Under the pieces are notes generated by a model. The model was not told where the DNA came from and searched no databases. It saw only the letters and a program-made list of their open reading frames with translations. A DNA stretch of 64,000 nt from Pseudomonadales bacterium (GTDB lineage Bacteria; Pseudomonadota; Gammaproteobacteria; Pseudomonadales; Azotimanducaceae), in NCBI GenBank assembly GCA_022825925.1, contig JAJDVW010000062.1, forward strand, positions 1 to 64,000, written 5' to 3'. The stretch's first letter is position 1. Every line of letters starts with the position of its first letter. A program made the position numbers and the translations under genes. Below are positions 1 to 8,486 of this stretch, in pieces.

Positions 1-257
1 GTCGCGCCCGTCATCGCCAATCGGCAACCATCGGCAAGACGCCGAGGATACGGCTCGCCTTGACCGTCGCGATCGCCCGGTTCCACCCCGAAAACAGGGC
101 TTCGCGGCAACCCGGATACCCTCCTCGGCGGGAACAACCGCCATACCCATGCCGTGATGTAATCGTTAGCCGAAAGCACATGCCCGATAGTCAACAGTAT
201 CGCCCGACACAGTAAATCGGTGAGCGATCCGGGCTAGAGCAAGACGGCGAGCTGGCC
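1..257. other. non-coding edge segment, nothing recognised
   Basis: No convincing gene is visible. A minus-strand frame stays open from a Met codon near 150 to the window edge, but its composition is unconvincing, and another minus frame stops near 22. No tRNA, terminator or repeat was seen. Confidence 0.4.
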
Positions 258-788
258 GTGGAGTGGCTAATCCGTTGCCTCGGCTCCGACCAAAGCGCCA
301 TTGGTTTCCACGCTCAGGAAGCTGCAAGGAAAGCCGTCGCGGCGTTGGATTCAGCTCAAAGAACCCGCGTCTTGGAAGCGCACCATCCTGATGAACGAGT
401 GTTCGGTGTTTCGGAGATAGTCCACGCGCTGGTGGCAGGCGACCCTGAGGTCTATGGACGTCTTCTTCAATTGGAGCAGCTCAAGCCCCACCACCTTTGT
501 CCCCTCTTGGGCGAGCCGAGCGGCGATTGGCGAGACATGGCTGTCCTTGCGCTGGACCATGGCTACTCTTCCGAAGATGTCGTCGATGCGAACTTGGGTG
601 GGAGCTGGTCATGGGAAGGAAAAGAAAGCGATATGTGGGCGGAACGCCGCGGTCATTTCGAGAGGCTCCAAGCTGAGGTGGACTTCCGCGTCGCTGAAAT
701 CGGCCGCCTCGGTGCGACGGCCATAAGCAAGTTGGAGCAGCAGGCCAAGGAAATGGAGCGCCGGGAGGCGATTCACGGACTGCCTTGA
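258..788 (+). CDS. hypothetical protein, 176 aa
   Basis: I do not recognise this family. The frame opens after a TAA at 213-215 and the first usable start is GTG at 258; no strong ribosome-binding site precedes it, so it could be the remnant of a longer gene. The product looks soluble, with no signal peptide or membrane segment. It has a Trp-rich stretch around residues 115-125 (GGSWSWEGK) and a charged helical C-terminus (QQAKEMERRE). It converges on the BREX operon, 49 bases from the last gene of that operon, so it could be a defence-island passenger. No function is assigned. Confidence 0.55.
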   Translation: MEWLIRCLGSDQSAIGFHAQEAARKAVAALDSAQRTRVLEAHHPDERVFGVSEIVHALVAGDPEVYGRLLQLEQLKPHHLCPLLGEPSGDWRDMAVLALDHGYSSEDVVDANLGGSWSWEGKESDMWAERRGHFERLQAEVDFRVAEIGRLGATAISKLEQQAKEMERREAIHGLP

Positions 789-837
789 AGTCGACTATCG
801 GGGAACGACGATACAACCCGGACTCCAGGGCCGCGTG

Positions 838-1608
838 TTAACGACGCTTTGCGGATAGATCCGGGTCTGCAAGACAGACGGAGACCTCGTGATCAAGGCC
901 GTGCCGTGTGACCTCGAAAGCAGCGCACGCTTCCAGTTCGCTTAGGGGAGGCGGCGCAATCTCGAACGGGAACAGATGAGGTCCGCGAAACAGCGCCGCG
1001 GGGGACTGAGACCGATTGCCCTGAGCGGCCAGGAGGGCTTTCGCGACCCAGACGGCCAGAGCAGAGCTCTGGATCGTTCGCTTCGGGGTGCTGCAGTAGA
1101 GCCCCTTGCGGCCGGCCTCACCCAACACATCCCAATCGACGAACAAGCGCAAGATACGCCGGGCGGCACGGGCCACGGTCTCGCGTTCGCCCAACTGCTC
1201 CCGGAGTCGTCGTTGCACCTGGGCCGCGCCGACGTTGTCCTGTAACCGCAGCACGCGCCCCGTCACCCCTGCCACCGTGCCGAAGAACGGATAGACCGCC
1301 ATGCACATGCACCAGTGGATGAGCATTCGACCGTTCGCATCCGAGTTTCCGAGCAGTTCGAGTCCTACGTCGCGCAGTGACCGGAGTTCCGTAGGGACGT
1401 TGACCCAAGTCCTGAGCAGGATGCTGATGGCCTTGTGCCGGGTTCCCCGTTTGACTTCGCTGTCGACGGACAGCGTTTCTCCCAATCGCTCGTCCAGGGC
1501 GAAGATGATCGCGTCCCGCGGGTTGCCCGCCAACACCAGGTTCGCGGTGTACTCCAGCCACTCCAGCCGAATGCGCTGGCTGAAACCGATCTGATCTTGC
1601 CGGCTCAT
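838..1608 (-). CDS. BREX operon terminal protein, possible divergent BrxA, 256 aa
   Basis: This is the last gene of the BREX operon; its ATG overlaps the pglZ stop (ATGA at 1605-1608). In known type 3 BREX loci the gene after pglZ is brxA (DUF1819), a small helical DNA-binding protein. This protein has a helical pattern that could fit: a Trp/Cys/Tyr-rich segment around residues 107-118 (MLIHWCMCMAVYPFF), then a winged-helix-like stretch around 140-175 (ARRILRLFVDWDVLG). I cannot show sequence homology to BrxA, and at 256 aa it is somewhat longer than usual for that family. Its role is inferred from position and coupling; it could equally be a new component. Confidence 0.55.
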   Translation of the reverse strand: MSRQDQIGFSQRIRLEWLEYTANLVLAGNPRDAIIFALDERLGETLSVDSEVKRGTRHKAISILLRTWVNVPTELRSLRDVGLELLGNSDANGRMLIHWCMCMAVYPFFGTVAGVTGRVLRLQDNVGAAQVQRRLREQLGERETVARAARRILRLFVDWDVLGEAGRKGLYCSTPKRTIQSSALAVWVAKALLAAQGNRSQSPAALFRGPHLFPFEIAPPPLSELEACAAFEVTRHGLDHEVSVCLADPDLSAKRR

Positions 1609-3626
1609 GCCCCGGCCCGCTCAATCTGGACCATCGGTACGACGACCTCTTCGAGACAGATGCCGCCGTGTCCCACGATGCGTTCATTCATCCCGACGAA
1701 AGCGGACCGTCCGGTCGCGATCAAGGGTAGGTAATCCTCTGGCAGACCCACCGCCGGCCATTCGATCCCCTCGGGAAACTCTGTCTTGACGCGGGCTCGC
1801 AGGGTGGCGTCTGAGTAGATTCGTGCCCGCTCGCCGCGGACCTCCGCCAGTGCCCCTTCGCGTGGCCGGCCGCGCCCCGTCGCCTCGATGTTGCCGTGAT
1901 CGGACGTGAGGAACACTGCGAACCCGCCGTCCAGCAAGAGGTCGAGCGAACGGGCCATGAATCCGTCCTTGGCCCACTGGCGGACTTGGTTGTGCATGCC
2001 CGCCGTGCCGAGTTGCATGCCGTGCATGATCTTGTCGACCTTGTCCACCACGAGACCAAGCGCGCGGACTTCGCGTCCCAACGCGAGATCCCGAACGGCG
2101 TCGAGCGTGCCGTCCCCCAACCCCTTTGCGTAAGCGGCGGACCGAGCCGAGTGCCCTTGGTCTCCCCAGAATCGCGCCCACAAGGAGGCTTCCCTCGCGG
2201 TGCCCCCGATGCTCGACGGAAAGAACATCGGTGCCTTGCCGGCGAATATCGCTTGCCGGGACACGGAGGTGATGGTCGGCACCCACGCGAAGACAGCTTC
2301 TTCGCGGAGGCGAAGCCGAGGCCGTTGTGCTTCTAGCACGGTCCGGAGCACGATCCACTGGTCGATGGCCAGGCCGTCGACAACGACGAGCGCGATCTTG
2401 GTCGCGCAACCTTCGGCCAGTTGCCGCGCCAGAAAACGGGGCAAGTGGTGGACCATCACCGGCGGGTTCGACGGCTGATTGTGGAGTCCTGCGTAGCGGC
2501 GCTCCATCCACATCCGGAAACGTTGGTCGACTTGCGCTTGAAGGTCGGAAATACGGGCGCTCGCCCGCGCCGAAGCCGGGATGTCGGAGTAGAGGACGTT
2601 GAGTTCGGCCCAACGATAGGCGAAGTCGGTCCACTCGCCATGCCGTGCGCCGGCGCCCGGCATCTCGCGGTCGATCATCGACATCAAGCCTTCGATGCGG
2701 TGCAAGCTGTCCTTGGCGGGATCTGTCCGAATGCCGACTCGGACCCAGTCCTTCGAGAGGGTCGCGCCCGATCGGTGGGGCACGGGCCGCAGCATCCCCT
2801 CCAAGAACAGATTGTCGATGTATACGCGGACGTCGTCGTGGCCAAAGGGCAACTCGGAGGGCGGTTCGTGGGGCGGGTCGTGCAAAGGGTCCGAGTCCAT
2901 CAGGCCGCTCTTCGCATGTCCGGCCAGCCGGTCGAGAAACCGCGGCCAGCGCCGTTGCAGGAACAGCCAGAACGCTTCGCGGTCGGGGACGATGGTCTCC
3001 AACGGCCAGGCATCGAAAACGCCGTTTCGTTCCAATACTCGAATCAGTCGTTCGTCGAGGAGGGGCGGCACGCGCTGGCGGCGGTAGTGGCGACGCAGCA
3101 GGACGCGCAGCAGTTGCGCCGGACGGGTGATGAGGTCGGGGGCGATCTCGAACACATGCAGGAGGACGAAGTCCTTTGTAGCGTCGTCGCCCAATCGCTC
3201 CGGTTGATGGGTCGTTTGGGCTCGGTACAGGGCGTCCAAGTCGCTGCGGTCCAGCGAGGCAACGACGGGGTAGCTCAGGCGTGGGAACAGCTCGCCGAGA
3301 TTGAAGGTCAGCGGCCTGCCAGCCTCCGAGAGGTCGTAGGGAAGTCCGCCGAAGTCATGAGCACCGAGCCGCAGAACGACCTCGCGGTCATGAGCCGTAC
3401 CTTGATCCCAGTGAGAACGGAATCCGGACTCGTAGGCGAATCGAAACTCGGCCGCGTTCTCGAAGGCGATGAGCTCGAAACCCCTCCGTCGTATCGCGTC
3501 GAGAAGTCTCTCTTCGAGGAGTAGCCCATCCGGGTCGGCGACCAGGGTGAGCCCGGCGACCTCGGGCGTGAACTCGCCAAGTATGTGCTCACGCCAGTCC
3601 CTTGTGCGTCCGCCCCGAGGGTTCAC
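1605..3626 (-). CDS. pglZ: BREX phosphatase-domain protein PglZ
   Basis: PglZ is the hallmark of BREX/Pgl phage-exclusion systems. It has an alkaline-phosphatase-superfamily core that binds divalent metal. Visible core motifs are VVVDGLAIDQW (about residue 415), TSDHGNIEA (about 575) and GHGGICLEE (about 650), giving the Asp and His ligands expected of the fold. The 673-aa length matches the compact PglZ of type 3 BREX rather than the longer type 1 form. The GTG start overlaps the methylase stop (GTGA at 3623-3626), and the stop overlaps the next gene. PglZ is required for protection in characterised BREX systems, although its enzymatic role is unsettled. Confidence 0.9.
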   Translation of the reverse strand: MNPRGGRTRDWREHILGEFTPEVAGLTLVADPDGLLLEERLLDAIRRRGFELIAFENAAEFRFAYESGFRSHWDQGTAHDREVVLRLGAHDFGGLPYDLSEAGRPLTFNLGELFPRLSYPVVASLDRSDLDALYRAQTTHQPERLGDDATKDFVLLHVFEIAPDLITRPAQLLRVLLRRHYRRQRVPPLLDERLIRVLERNGVFDAWPLETIVPDREAFWLFLQRRWPRFLDRLAGHAKSGLMDSDPLHDPPHEPPSELPFGHDDVRVYIDNLFLEGMLRPVPHRSGATLSKDWVRVGIRTDPAKDSLHRIEGLMSMIDREMPGAGARHGEWTDFAYRWAELNVLYSDIPASARASARISDLQAQVDQRFRMWMERRYAGLHNQPSNPPVMVHHLPRFLARQLAEGCATKIALVVVDGLAIDQWIVLRTVLEAQRPRLRLREEAVFAWVPTITSVSRQAIFAGKAPMFFPSSIGGTAREASLWARFWGDQGHSARSAAYAKGLGDGTLDAVRDLALGREVRALGLVVDKVDKIMHGMQLGTAGMHNQVRQWAKDGFMARSLDLLLDGGFAVFLTSDHGNIEATGRGRPREGALAEVRGERARIYSDATLRARVKTEFPEGIEWPAVGLPEDYLPLIATGRSAFVGMNERIVGHGGICLEEVVVPMVQIERAGA

Positions 3627-6622
3627 GCCGAGTCGTCGCGGGTCACCGCCTGGTCGTACCAGAGCATCAGCTTCGGGTCCTCCTGCAGGACGGCATCGGG
3701 AATTTTCTCTGCGACCGCGATGATGGTGGAGTAGTCGCGGTCCTGGTAGGCCCTGAAGAAGCCGGCGCGGACGGCCTCCAGGCGGAAGAGCCTCAGCCGT
3801 TTCTGCCGGGCTGCTCGATACTCATCGAATTCGCGCAAGAGGGCGCGCGTGCGGCGTTGTTCCACGTCGGCCGCCTTCCTTGGATCGGGGACGTACCAAC
3901 GGTCCTTGGCTTTCGCTCGCAAGGTTGCGTGGTCCTTGGGCAGCTTGCGCAGCGCTTTGAAGTTGGTGGAGAGGTACGCATGGATCTGGGTGGGTACTTC
4001 TCCGGTGCCGTCGTAACGCAAAAAACTCTGCTCGAGCATCTCCGACAGTTCGGGCAGCTTTTCGTGTTTTTGCCAGCCGCCGGCGATCTCTTGCAGGAAC
4101 TGGGGGTGGAGGTCCCGGAAAGTCTGAGGCTTGCGGTCGAGCTGTTGCCGGAGCCATTGAATCGCGGAGGACTCGTCCACCACGAAGATCTCCAGCTGCG
4201 CCACTTCTCCAGCCGCCAGCCGCCGTCGGTCGTATTCGACGACTTGGTCCGCGAGGAAGACCATGCCGTCGCGCTCCGGGAAGCGCTGCGCCAGGCTCGT
4301 AAGGAACTCCCCCGCGGACAACGGAACCGTGACGTTGCGCAGGACATGGAAGGCGACCATGCGGTCGAAGAGGACGTGCGGCTGGCGTTCGTTGATCACG
4401 TCGACACGGCCCTCCTTGGCGACGAAGACGGGCAATTGGCCGAGATGGGTGCGCAGGAAGTCCCATACGCCCTCTTCCGTGCCCTTGGTGAGCGTAAAGC
4501 GCTCTTCCAGGCCGTCGTTTGGCTTGTAGGCGGAGATCACCAGATCCTGCTTGACCGCCGTGCTGGTGACCTGCCGGTACGAACCCTGCTGCTTGTCCAT
4601 CGTGCGTACGTCGGCGACGACGAAACCGGCGGCCAGCATGGCTTCCTGAATGGCGGTCCAGACGGCGTTCTTGGAGTTGTGAAAGACCACGGTGATCCAG
4701 CGGCCCGGCTTCAGGACGCGCTGATACTCCTCAAAGCAGCGTTGCATCAAGCGCTGATAGTCTGGCAGGCCTTTCTTCTTGAAGCGGTCGACGATGGCCT
4801 CTGGCGCCGAGTTGGTCAGCACTCCATGCCAGGATTCCACCAGGAAGTTGAGATCGGCGTAGTAGATGTTCTCGCCAAATGGAGGGTCCGTGAAGACGTA
4901 GTCCACCGAGTCGTCTGGGATGCCGAGAGAGGCGGTGGTGCTCGCCGTCGTGACGCAACCGGAGGGTTGTCCATGCCGCCCGTGGCTGAAGGCCTTTACC
5001 AAGCGGGATAGCTTGTTCCCCAGGTTGTATCGTGGAGAGACTTCCGAGATCTGTGAGGAGACGTAGTAGACACCAGTGAGCTGGCGGTTCACTTGGGAGT
5101 AACGCGTAGGGCCATAGCGATTGAGGACCGACATGCCCCAGACGGCCTGCTCCACGAAGTACAGCAGCATGTGGCGGAGGCGGGTGTCCGGATGGACGTT
5201 CGCTCGGCGCCACATCGCCGCCAAAGCGTGCGCGGCCCGGGGGAGGAAGAAATGATGGACGTGCGTGATTCCCTTTGGCGCCAGGCGCGAGCCGTGATAC
5301 ATGTCTTCGATGGGCAGACGGTTCGTCGGGACTTGCGGGGCAAGGGGGAGCCGGGCGATGCGGCGGATGCGGGCAAGATCGTCGGCATCTGGCTGCTTTT
5401 CGAATGTTCCGAGTCCCGCCGTGTATCGGATCAGTGACGGCCTGAAGGCGACGCGTTGCCGCACTTCGCCGGTGTCGGCGTCCAGATCTGACTCGAACAC
5501 GCGCTCCAGCCGGCCCTTGTTCAGTTCGGCGTCGCAGGCGGGGCAGGGGAACTCCGTCCGCACTCGACCGGTCGCTCGGTCCAGTGCCTCGTCGAAGAAC
5601 ACCACTTCGGCGGCGCACTCCGGGCAGCGAAACACTTCGCTCCAGACCGTGTAGTCGATCCGTCCCTTGGTCTCGCCGTTGCTGTGCCAGGTCTGGTACA
5701 TCCAGCCGAGTTCAGCCTCGACGCCGTCGAGCAACGTGCGGCCTGCTTCGGCGAACGCATCGACGTCGAATGGCAGCCCGTAGTTGGCGGCGATGAAACC
5801 GGTCAGCGGGGAGAGGTCGTTCTGGATGGCGCGCCGCGAACCCCACCGAGGCTTGTCGAACCCCTCTTTGCTCCACAAGCCCTCCAGCTCCTTCCGATAG
5901 CTTTTTGGCGCCGTACCGCACCACTGCGCCGCGACGCCTGTCATGCCGGTACCGGCGAAGCCGTCCAGAATCAGGTCTCCGGGCTCGGTGTAGTGAAGGA
6001 TTGATGGGACGATCGCCAGATGCGGAACCTTGGTGTGGTAGCCGTGTGCACGGTAGACGGGGTGGGTCTTGCCTTCGCGGACGTCCACCGCGAACGGCTT
6101 GCGCCGGTAAAGCTCGTCGGCAACGTATGGCTTGCCATAGGCCTCCACGAACTCGTGCACGAACGGGTTGGGGCAAGCCGTATGCCAAGGCGGGTCGGAG
6201 AGGGAGACAACATCGTCGATGGCGCCATGGGGGAAGCCAACCTCGTCCTTCCAACGTTGGAGCAGATCCTTGGACGAATCTGCATCGGCCATGCGCTCCG
6301 CAACACGACGAAGCTGTGCGGCGTCGCCCATGGGCCAGTGTTGGATTGCCGTCATGCGATCAACAGCGTCGTCGACACCGGAAAAGGGGACGCCCCCGAG
6401 CTTCGTGTGCAATTCCTCGAGTCCTTCGCGCAGCCGACCTAGAAAGTGAGACCTCCGCGCGTCGTCGTTTTCGAAGGTCAGGCCCAGACACTTCACGGGC
6501 GCTGCCCGTCGCGCATCCAGTTCCTCCTCGTAGGACCTTTCGAACATCTCATCCTGTCCAGACGGATGGCGGAAGATCCGGTCGCTTGGATTGTCACGCG
6601 CCATTCGATCCGCTCGGTCCAT
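3623..6622 (-). CDS. pglX: BREX type 3-like DNA methyltransferase (PglXI-like)
   Basis: Large 999-aa DNA methylase. In BREX it marks host DNA, normally by adenine-N6 methylation, and is also needed for exclusion. The SAM-binding motif I is LDGFAGTGMTG (about residue 224), and the catalytic motif IV is TDPPF followed by GENIYYAD (about residue 578). An N-terminal block conserved in this subgroup reads CLGLTFENDDARR, then LSDPPWHTACPNP. Two CxxC pairs (CPEC about 332, CPAC about 363) form a probable zinc ribbon between the two motifs. The ATG start lies 29 bases inside the upstream AlbA_2 gene and the stop overlaps pglZ. Motif IV has Phe instead of Tyr, which is known among active adenine methylases. 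Confidence 0.88.
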   Translation of the reverse strand: MDRADRMARDNPSDRIFRHPSGQDEMFERSYEEELDARRAAPVKCLGLTFENDDARRSHFLGRLREGLEELHTKLGGVPFSGVDDAVDRMTAIQHWPMGDAAQLRRVAERMADADSSKDLLQRWKDEVGFPHGAIDDVVSLSDPPWHTACPNPFVHEFVEAYGKPYVADELYRRKPFAVDVREGKTHPVYRAHGYHTKVPHLAIVPSILHYTEPGDLILDGFAGTGMTGVAAQWCGTAPKSYRKELEGLWSKEGFDKPRWGSRRAIQNDLSPLTGFIAANYGLPFDVDAFAEAGRTLLDGVEAELGWMYQTWHSNGETKGRIDYTVWSEVFRCPECAAEVVFFDEALDRATGRVRTEFPCPACDAELNKGRLERVFESDLDADTGEVRQRVAFRPSLIRYTAGLGTFEKQPDADDLARIRRIARLPLAPQVPTNRLPIEDMYHGSRLAPKGITHVHHFFLPRAAHALAAMWRRANVHPDTRLRHMLLYFVEQAVWGMSVLNRYGPTRYSQVNRQLTGVYYVSSQISEVSPRYNLGNKLSRLVKAFSHGRHGQPSGCVTTASTTASLGIPDDSVDYVFTDPPFGENIYYADLNFLVESWHGVLTNSAPEAIVDRFKKKGLPDYQRLMQRCFEEYQRVLKPGRWITVVFHNSKNAVWTAIQEAMLAAGFVVADVRTMDKQQGSYRQVTSTAVKQDLVISAYKPNDGLEERFTLTKGTEEGVWDFLRTHLGQLPVFVAKEGRVDVINERQPHVLFDRMVAFHVLRNVTVPLSAGEFLTSLAQRFPERDGMVFLADQVVEYDRRRLAAGEVAQLEIFVVDESSAIQWLRQQLDRKPQTFRDLHPQFLQEIAGGWQKHEKLPELSEMLEQSFLRYDGTGEVPTQIHAYLSTNFKALRKLPKDHATLRAKAKDRWYVPDPRKAADVEQRRTRALLREFDEYRAARQKRLRLFRLEAVRAGFFRAYQDRDYSTIIAVAEKIPDAVLQEDPKLMLWYDQAVTRDDSA

Positions 6623-8480
6623 TGGCCTTGGTCAGGCGTCGGCTCTTCAAGGCGATCCCAGCTTCCGAGAGGACATAGGTCTGACGGGGGTGCTTCGGCT
6701 GGTCCGGATGACTCATGCGCAACACGCCGCCGGCCAGCAGGGGATCGAGGTGACGCTTCTTGAAATAGCCGCGATTGGCCAGCTTCAGTTCGTGCATGAT
6801 CTCGGTCAGTCGGCGCGGCGTGTCGCAGAACCGGAGGATCTTCTCTTGGGTTGTCGATAGGCTGGCCGCAAGTTCCGACTGCGAAAAGGGGGAGTTGGAC
6901 GTGGAAGCGCCGGCTTGTGCAGTGGACAAGTAGTCGCGACCCGTGCCAGCTTGTGCAGTGGACATGTCCTCATGCGCGGGTTGTGCTTTGCCGGTTACTT
7001 GATCGGTTGGGTCAAGCCGGCCCCTAAGATGTTCGGCGATGCCGAAGATCGCTGCGTCGGCCCCGCCCAAGGGTGAAATGAGCCCCTGGACCGCCAACCG
7101 CTTGAGGACATCCTTCGCGGCCGTACCGGAGAGCCCGGCGACCGCCCGTACGTCGAGTGGCCGAACCGTACGCTGACGGCAGGCGAGGGCGAACGTGCAG
7201 GCCTCGGCTTCGTCGAGATGAACCCCCAAGCTTGCCTGAAACAGTAGCTGCTCCTCGGACAGGAGTTCTTCGTTGAGGAGAGTGACCCGAAACGCCTTCG
7301 TCGTCCGGTCGTTCTCCACGATAGGCGGTACGCGTCCGAGTTGCCGCCAGTTGTGGAAGATCGCCCGCATCCCAGTTCCCGCCTGTTCGCTCAGCCCGAT
7401 ACGGCGAAACGCTCCGACGATCCTGGGGTTGCGAACCTCCCTGTCGCCGGGTTCGAGCAGTTCGTCGGCCGACAGATAGGCGTCGCCTGGGTTCCACAGA
7501 GTGGTTCTGTCGTCGAAGAAACGAACCGTCGGCGTGCGCGTGTGGTCCGCGTAGTCCTGGTGTATCAGGAGGTTGATCGCCGCCTCTCGAAAGGCGATAT
7601 AGTCGAGTGGGCGGTCCTCACGCTGCAAGGTGCCGGGATCCACCGAGAAGGGCCTCTCGGCACGCTGTTGGTACCGGTCCACGAGGGCTTTCCAGGCGCT
7701 CGTAAGATTGGTCTCGACTACCAACCGGTCCGCCCAGCGTTCGTCCGCCGACTCCTCCGACCAGTTGCCGCGGTGCCATTGCAGGTCCACGACCGGGCGC
7801 GGGAGCACTTGGCGGAACGCACGTGCGGTGCCGAACAACAGGATCGCCGCTCGGGTGGGCGAGAGGCGGCCGTCCGCTTCGGCGACAAGGCCCCAATTGC
7901 GAAGGAAATCCAGATGTGGCAGCCCCTCGTCCTCGCCCGAACTTCTGTCCTCGAAGAGCTTTCGGTACCAGTGCAGCGAATCGTCGTCGAAACAGGACTC
8001 GGGATCCAGGTCGAGGGTGTCGCCGTCGTAGCGTTCGTCCGCAGCATCCCGCAGCATGCGTTCGATTTCGGTCGGCGTGCATCGTTCGTCGCCCGCCCCG
8101 CGGCGGATGAATGACTGCCGGATGTCGCGTTTGAGGTAGACCGGCTTGTCCTGTCTGCGCGCCTCCGGGATGTGGAAGACCAGCAGGACCTTGCCTTCCT
8201 CCTCGATCAGATCCTCCTTGGACGCGATGACGCGATTTAGCCTCTGACCCGTGCGTAATGCACTAAGGAAGTCGTTTTGGACCTTGTCCACTTCGAGCAC
8301 GCCGACGATCTCGAACGCGGTGGCGTCTCGGACCCCGAAAACGAGCCAGCCGCCCTCCGTGTTGGCGAACGCGGATGCGGTTTTGTATGCGGACTGGGGC
8401 ACGCCGCGTTGTGCCTCCTTGAACTCGACGTCGTTCCACTCGTAGCCCTTGAGGCGATCGATGAGTTCTTCCCTTTCCAT
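6594..8480 (-). CDS. AlbA_2/Schlafen-type ATP-binding protein in BREX operon
   Basis: About 628 aa. The N-terminal AlbA_2 (Schlafen-AlbA) domain covers residues about 10-130, with the typical ESSEFKEA-like block (VEFKEAQ), FANTEGGWLVFGV and RRGAG. The middle has an HATPase_c_4-like region near 290-390 (REAAINLLIHQDYADH, NPRIVGAFRRIG, QAGTGM), as in Alb/Divergent-AAA_4 transcription-regulator-like proteins. The C-terminus holds winged-helix-like segments. A linker near 6913-6970 encodes STAQAG twice. BREX type 3 normally has a BrxHII helicase in the operon; here this gene is present and no helicase is seen. A GTG at 8486 directly follows the brxC stop, but ATG 8480 has the better-spaced GGAG. 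Confidence 0.85.
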   Translation of the reverse strand: MEREELIDRLKGYEWNDVEFKEAQRGVPQSAYKTASAFANTEGGWLVFGVRDATAFEIVGVLEVDKVQNDFLSALRTGQRLNRVIASKEDLIEEEGKVLLVFHIPEARRQDKPVYLKRDIRQSFIRRGAGDERCTPTEIERMLRDAADERYDGDTLDLDPESCFDDDSLHWYRKLFEDRSSGEDEGLPHLDFLRNWGLVAEADGRLSPTRAAILLFGTARAFRQVLPRPVVDLQWHRGNWSEESADERWADRLVVETNLTSAWKALVDRYQQRAERPFSVDPGTLQREDRPLDYIAFREAAINLLIHQDYADHTRTPTVRFFDDRTTLWNPGDAYLSADELLEPGDREVRNPRIVGAFRRIGLSEQAGTGMRAIFHNWRQLGRVPPIVENDRTTKAFRVTLLNEELLSEEQLLFQASLGVHLDEAEACTFALACRQRTVRPLDVRAVAGLSGTAAKDVLKRLAVQGLISPLGGADAAIFGIAEHLRGRLDPTDQVTGKAQPAHEDMSTAQAGTGRDYLSTAQAGASTSNSPFSQSELAASLSTTQEKILRFCDTPRRLTEIMHELKLANRGYFKKRHLDPLLAGGVLRMSHPDQPKHPRQTYVLSEAGIALKSRRLTKANGPSGSNGA

Positions 8481-8486
8481 GGACAC

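Noticed and set aside
1-150. Minus-strand partial open frame at the left edge
   Set aside because: No recognisable protein features and no way to test coding without the flanking sequence.
3602-5011. Long plus-strand open frame (469 codons) opposite the BREX methylase
   Set aside because: It is antisense to a gene with clear methylase motifs and has no recognised domain; GC-rich genes produce such shadows. The same applies to long antisense frames at 2421-3524, 9909-10970 and 61496-63205.
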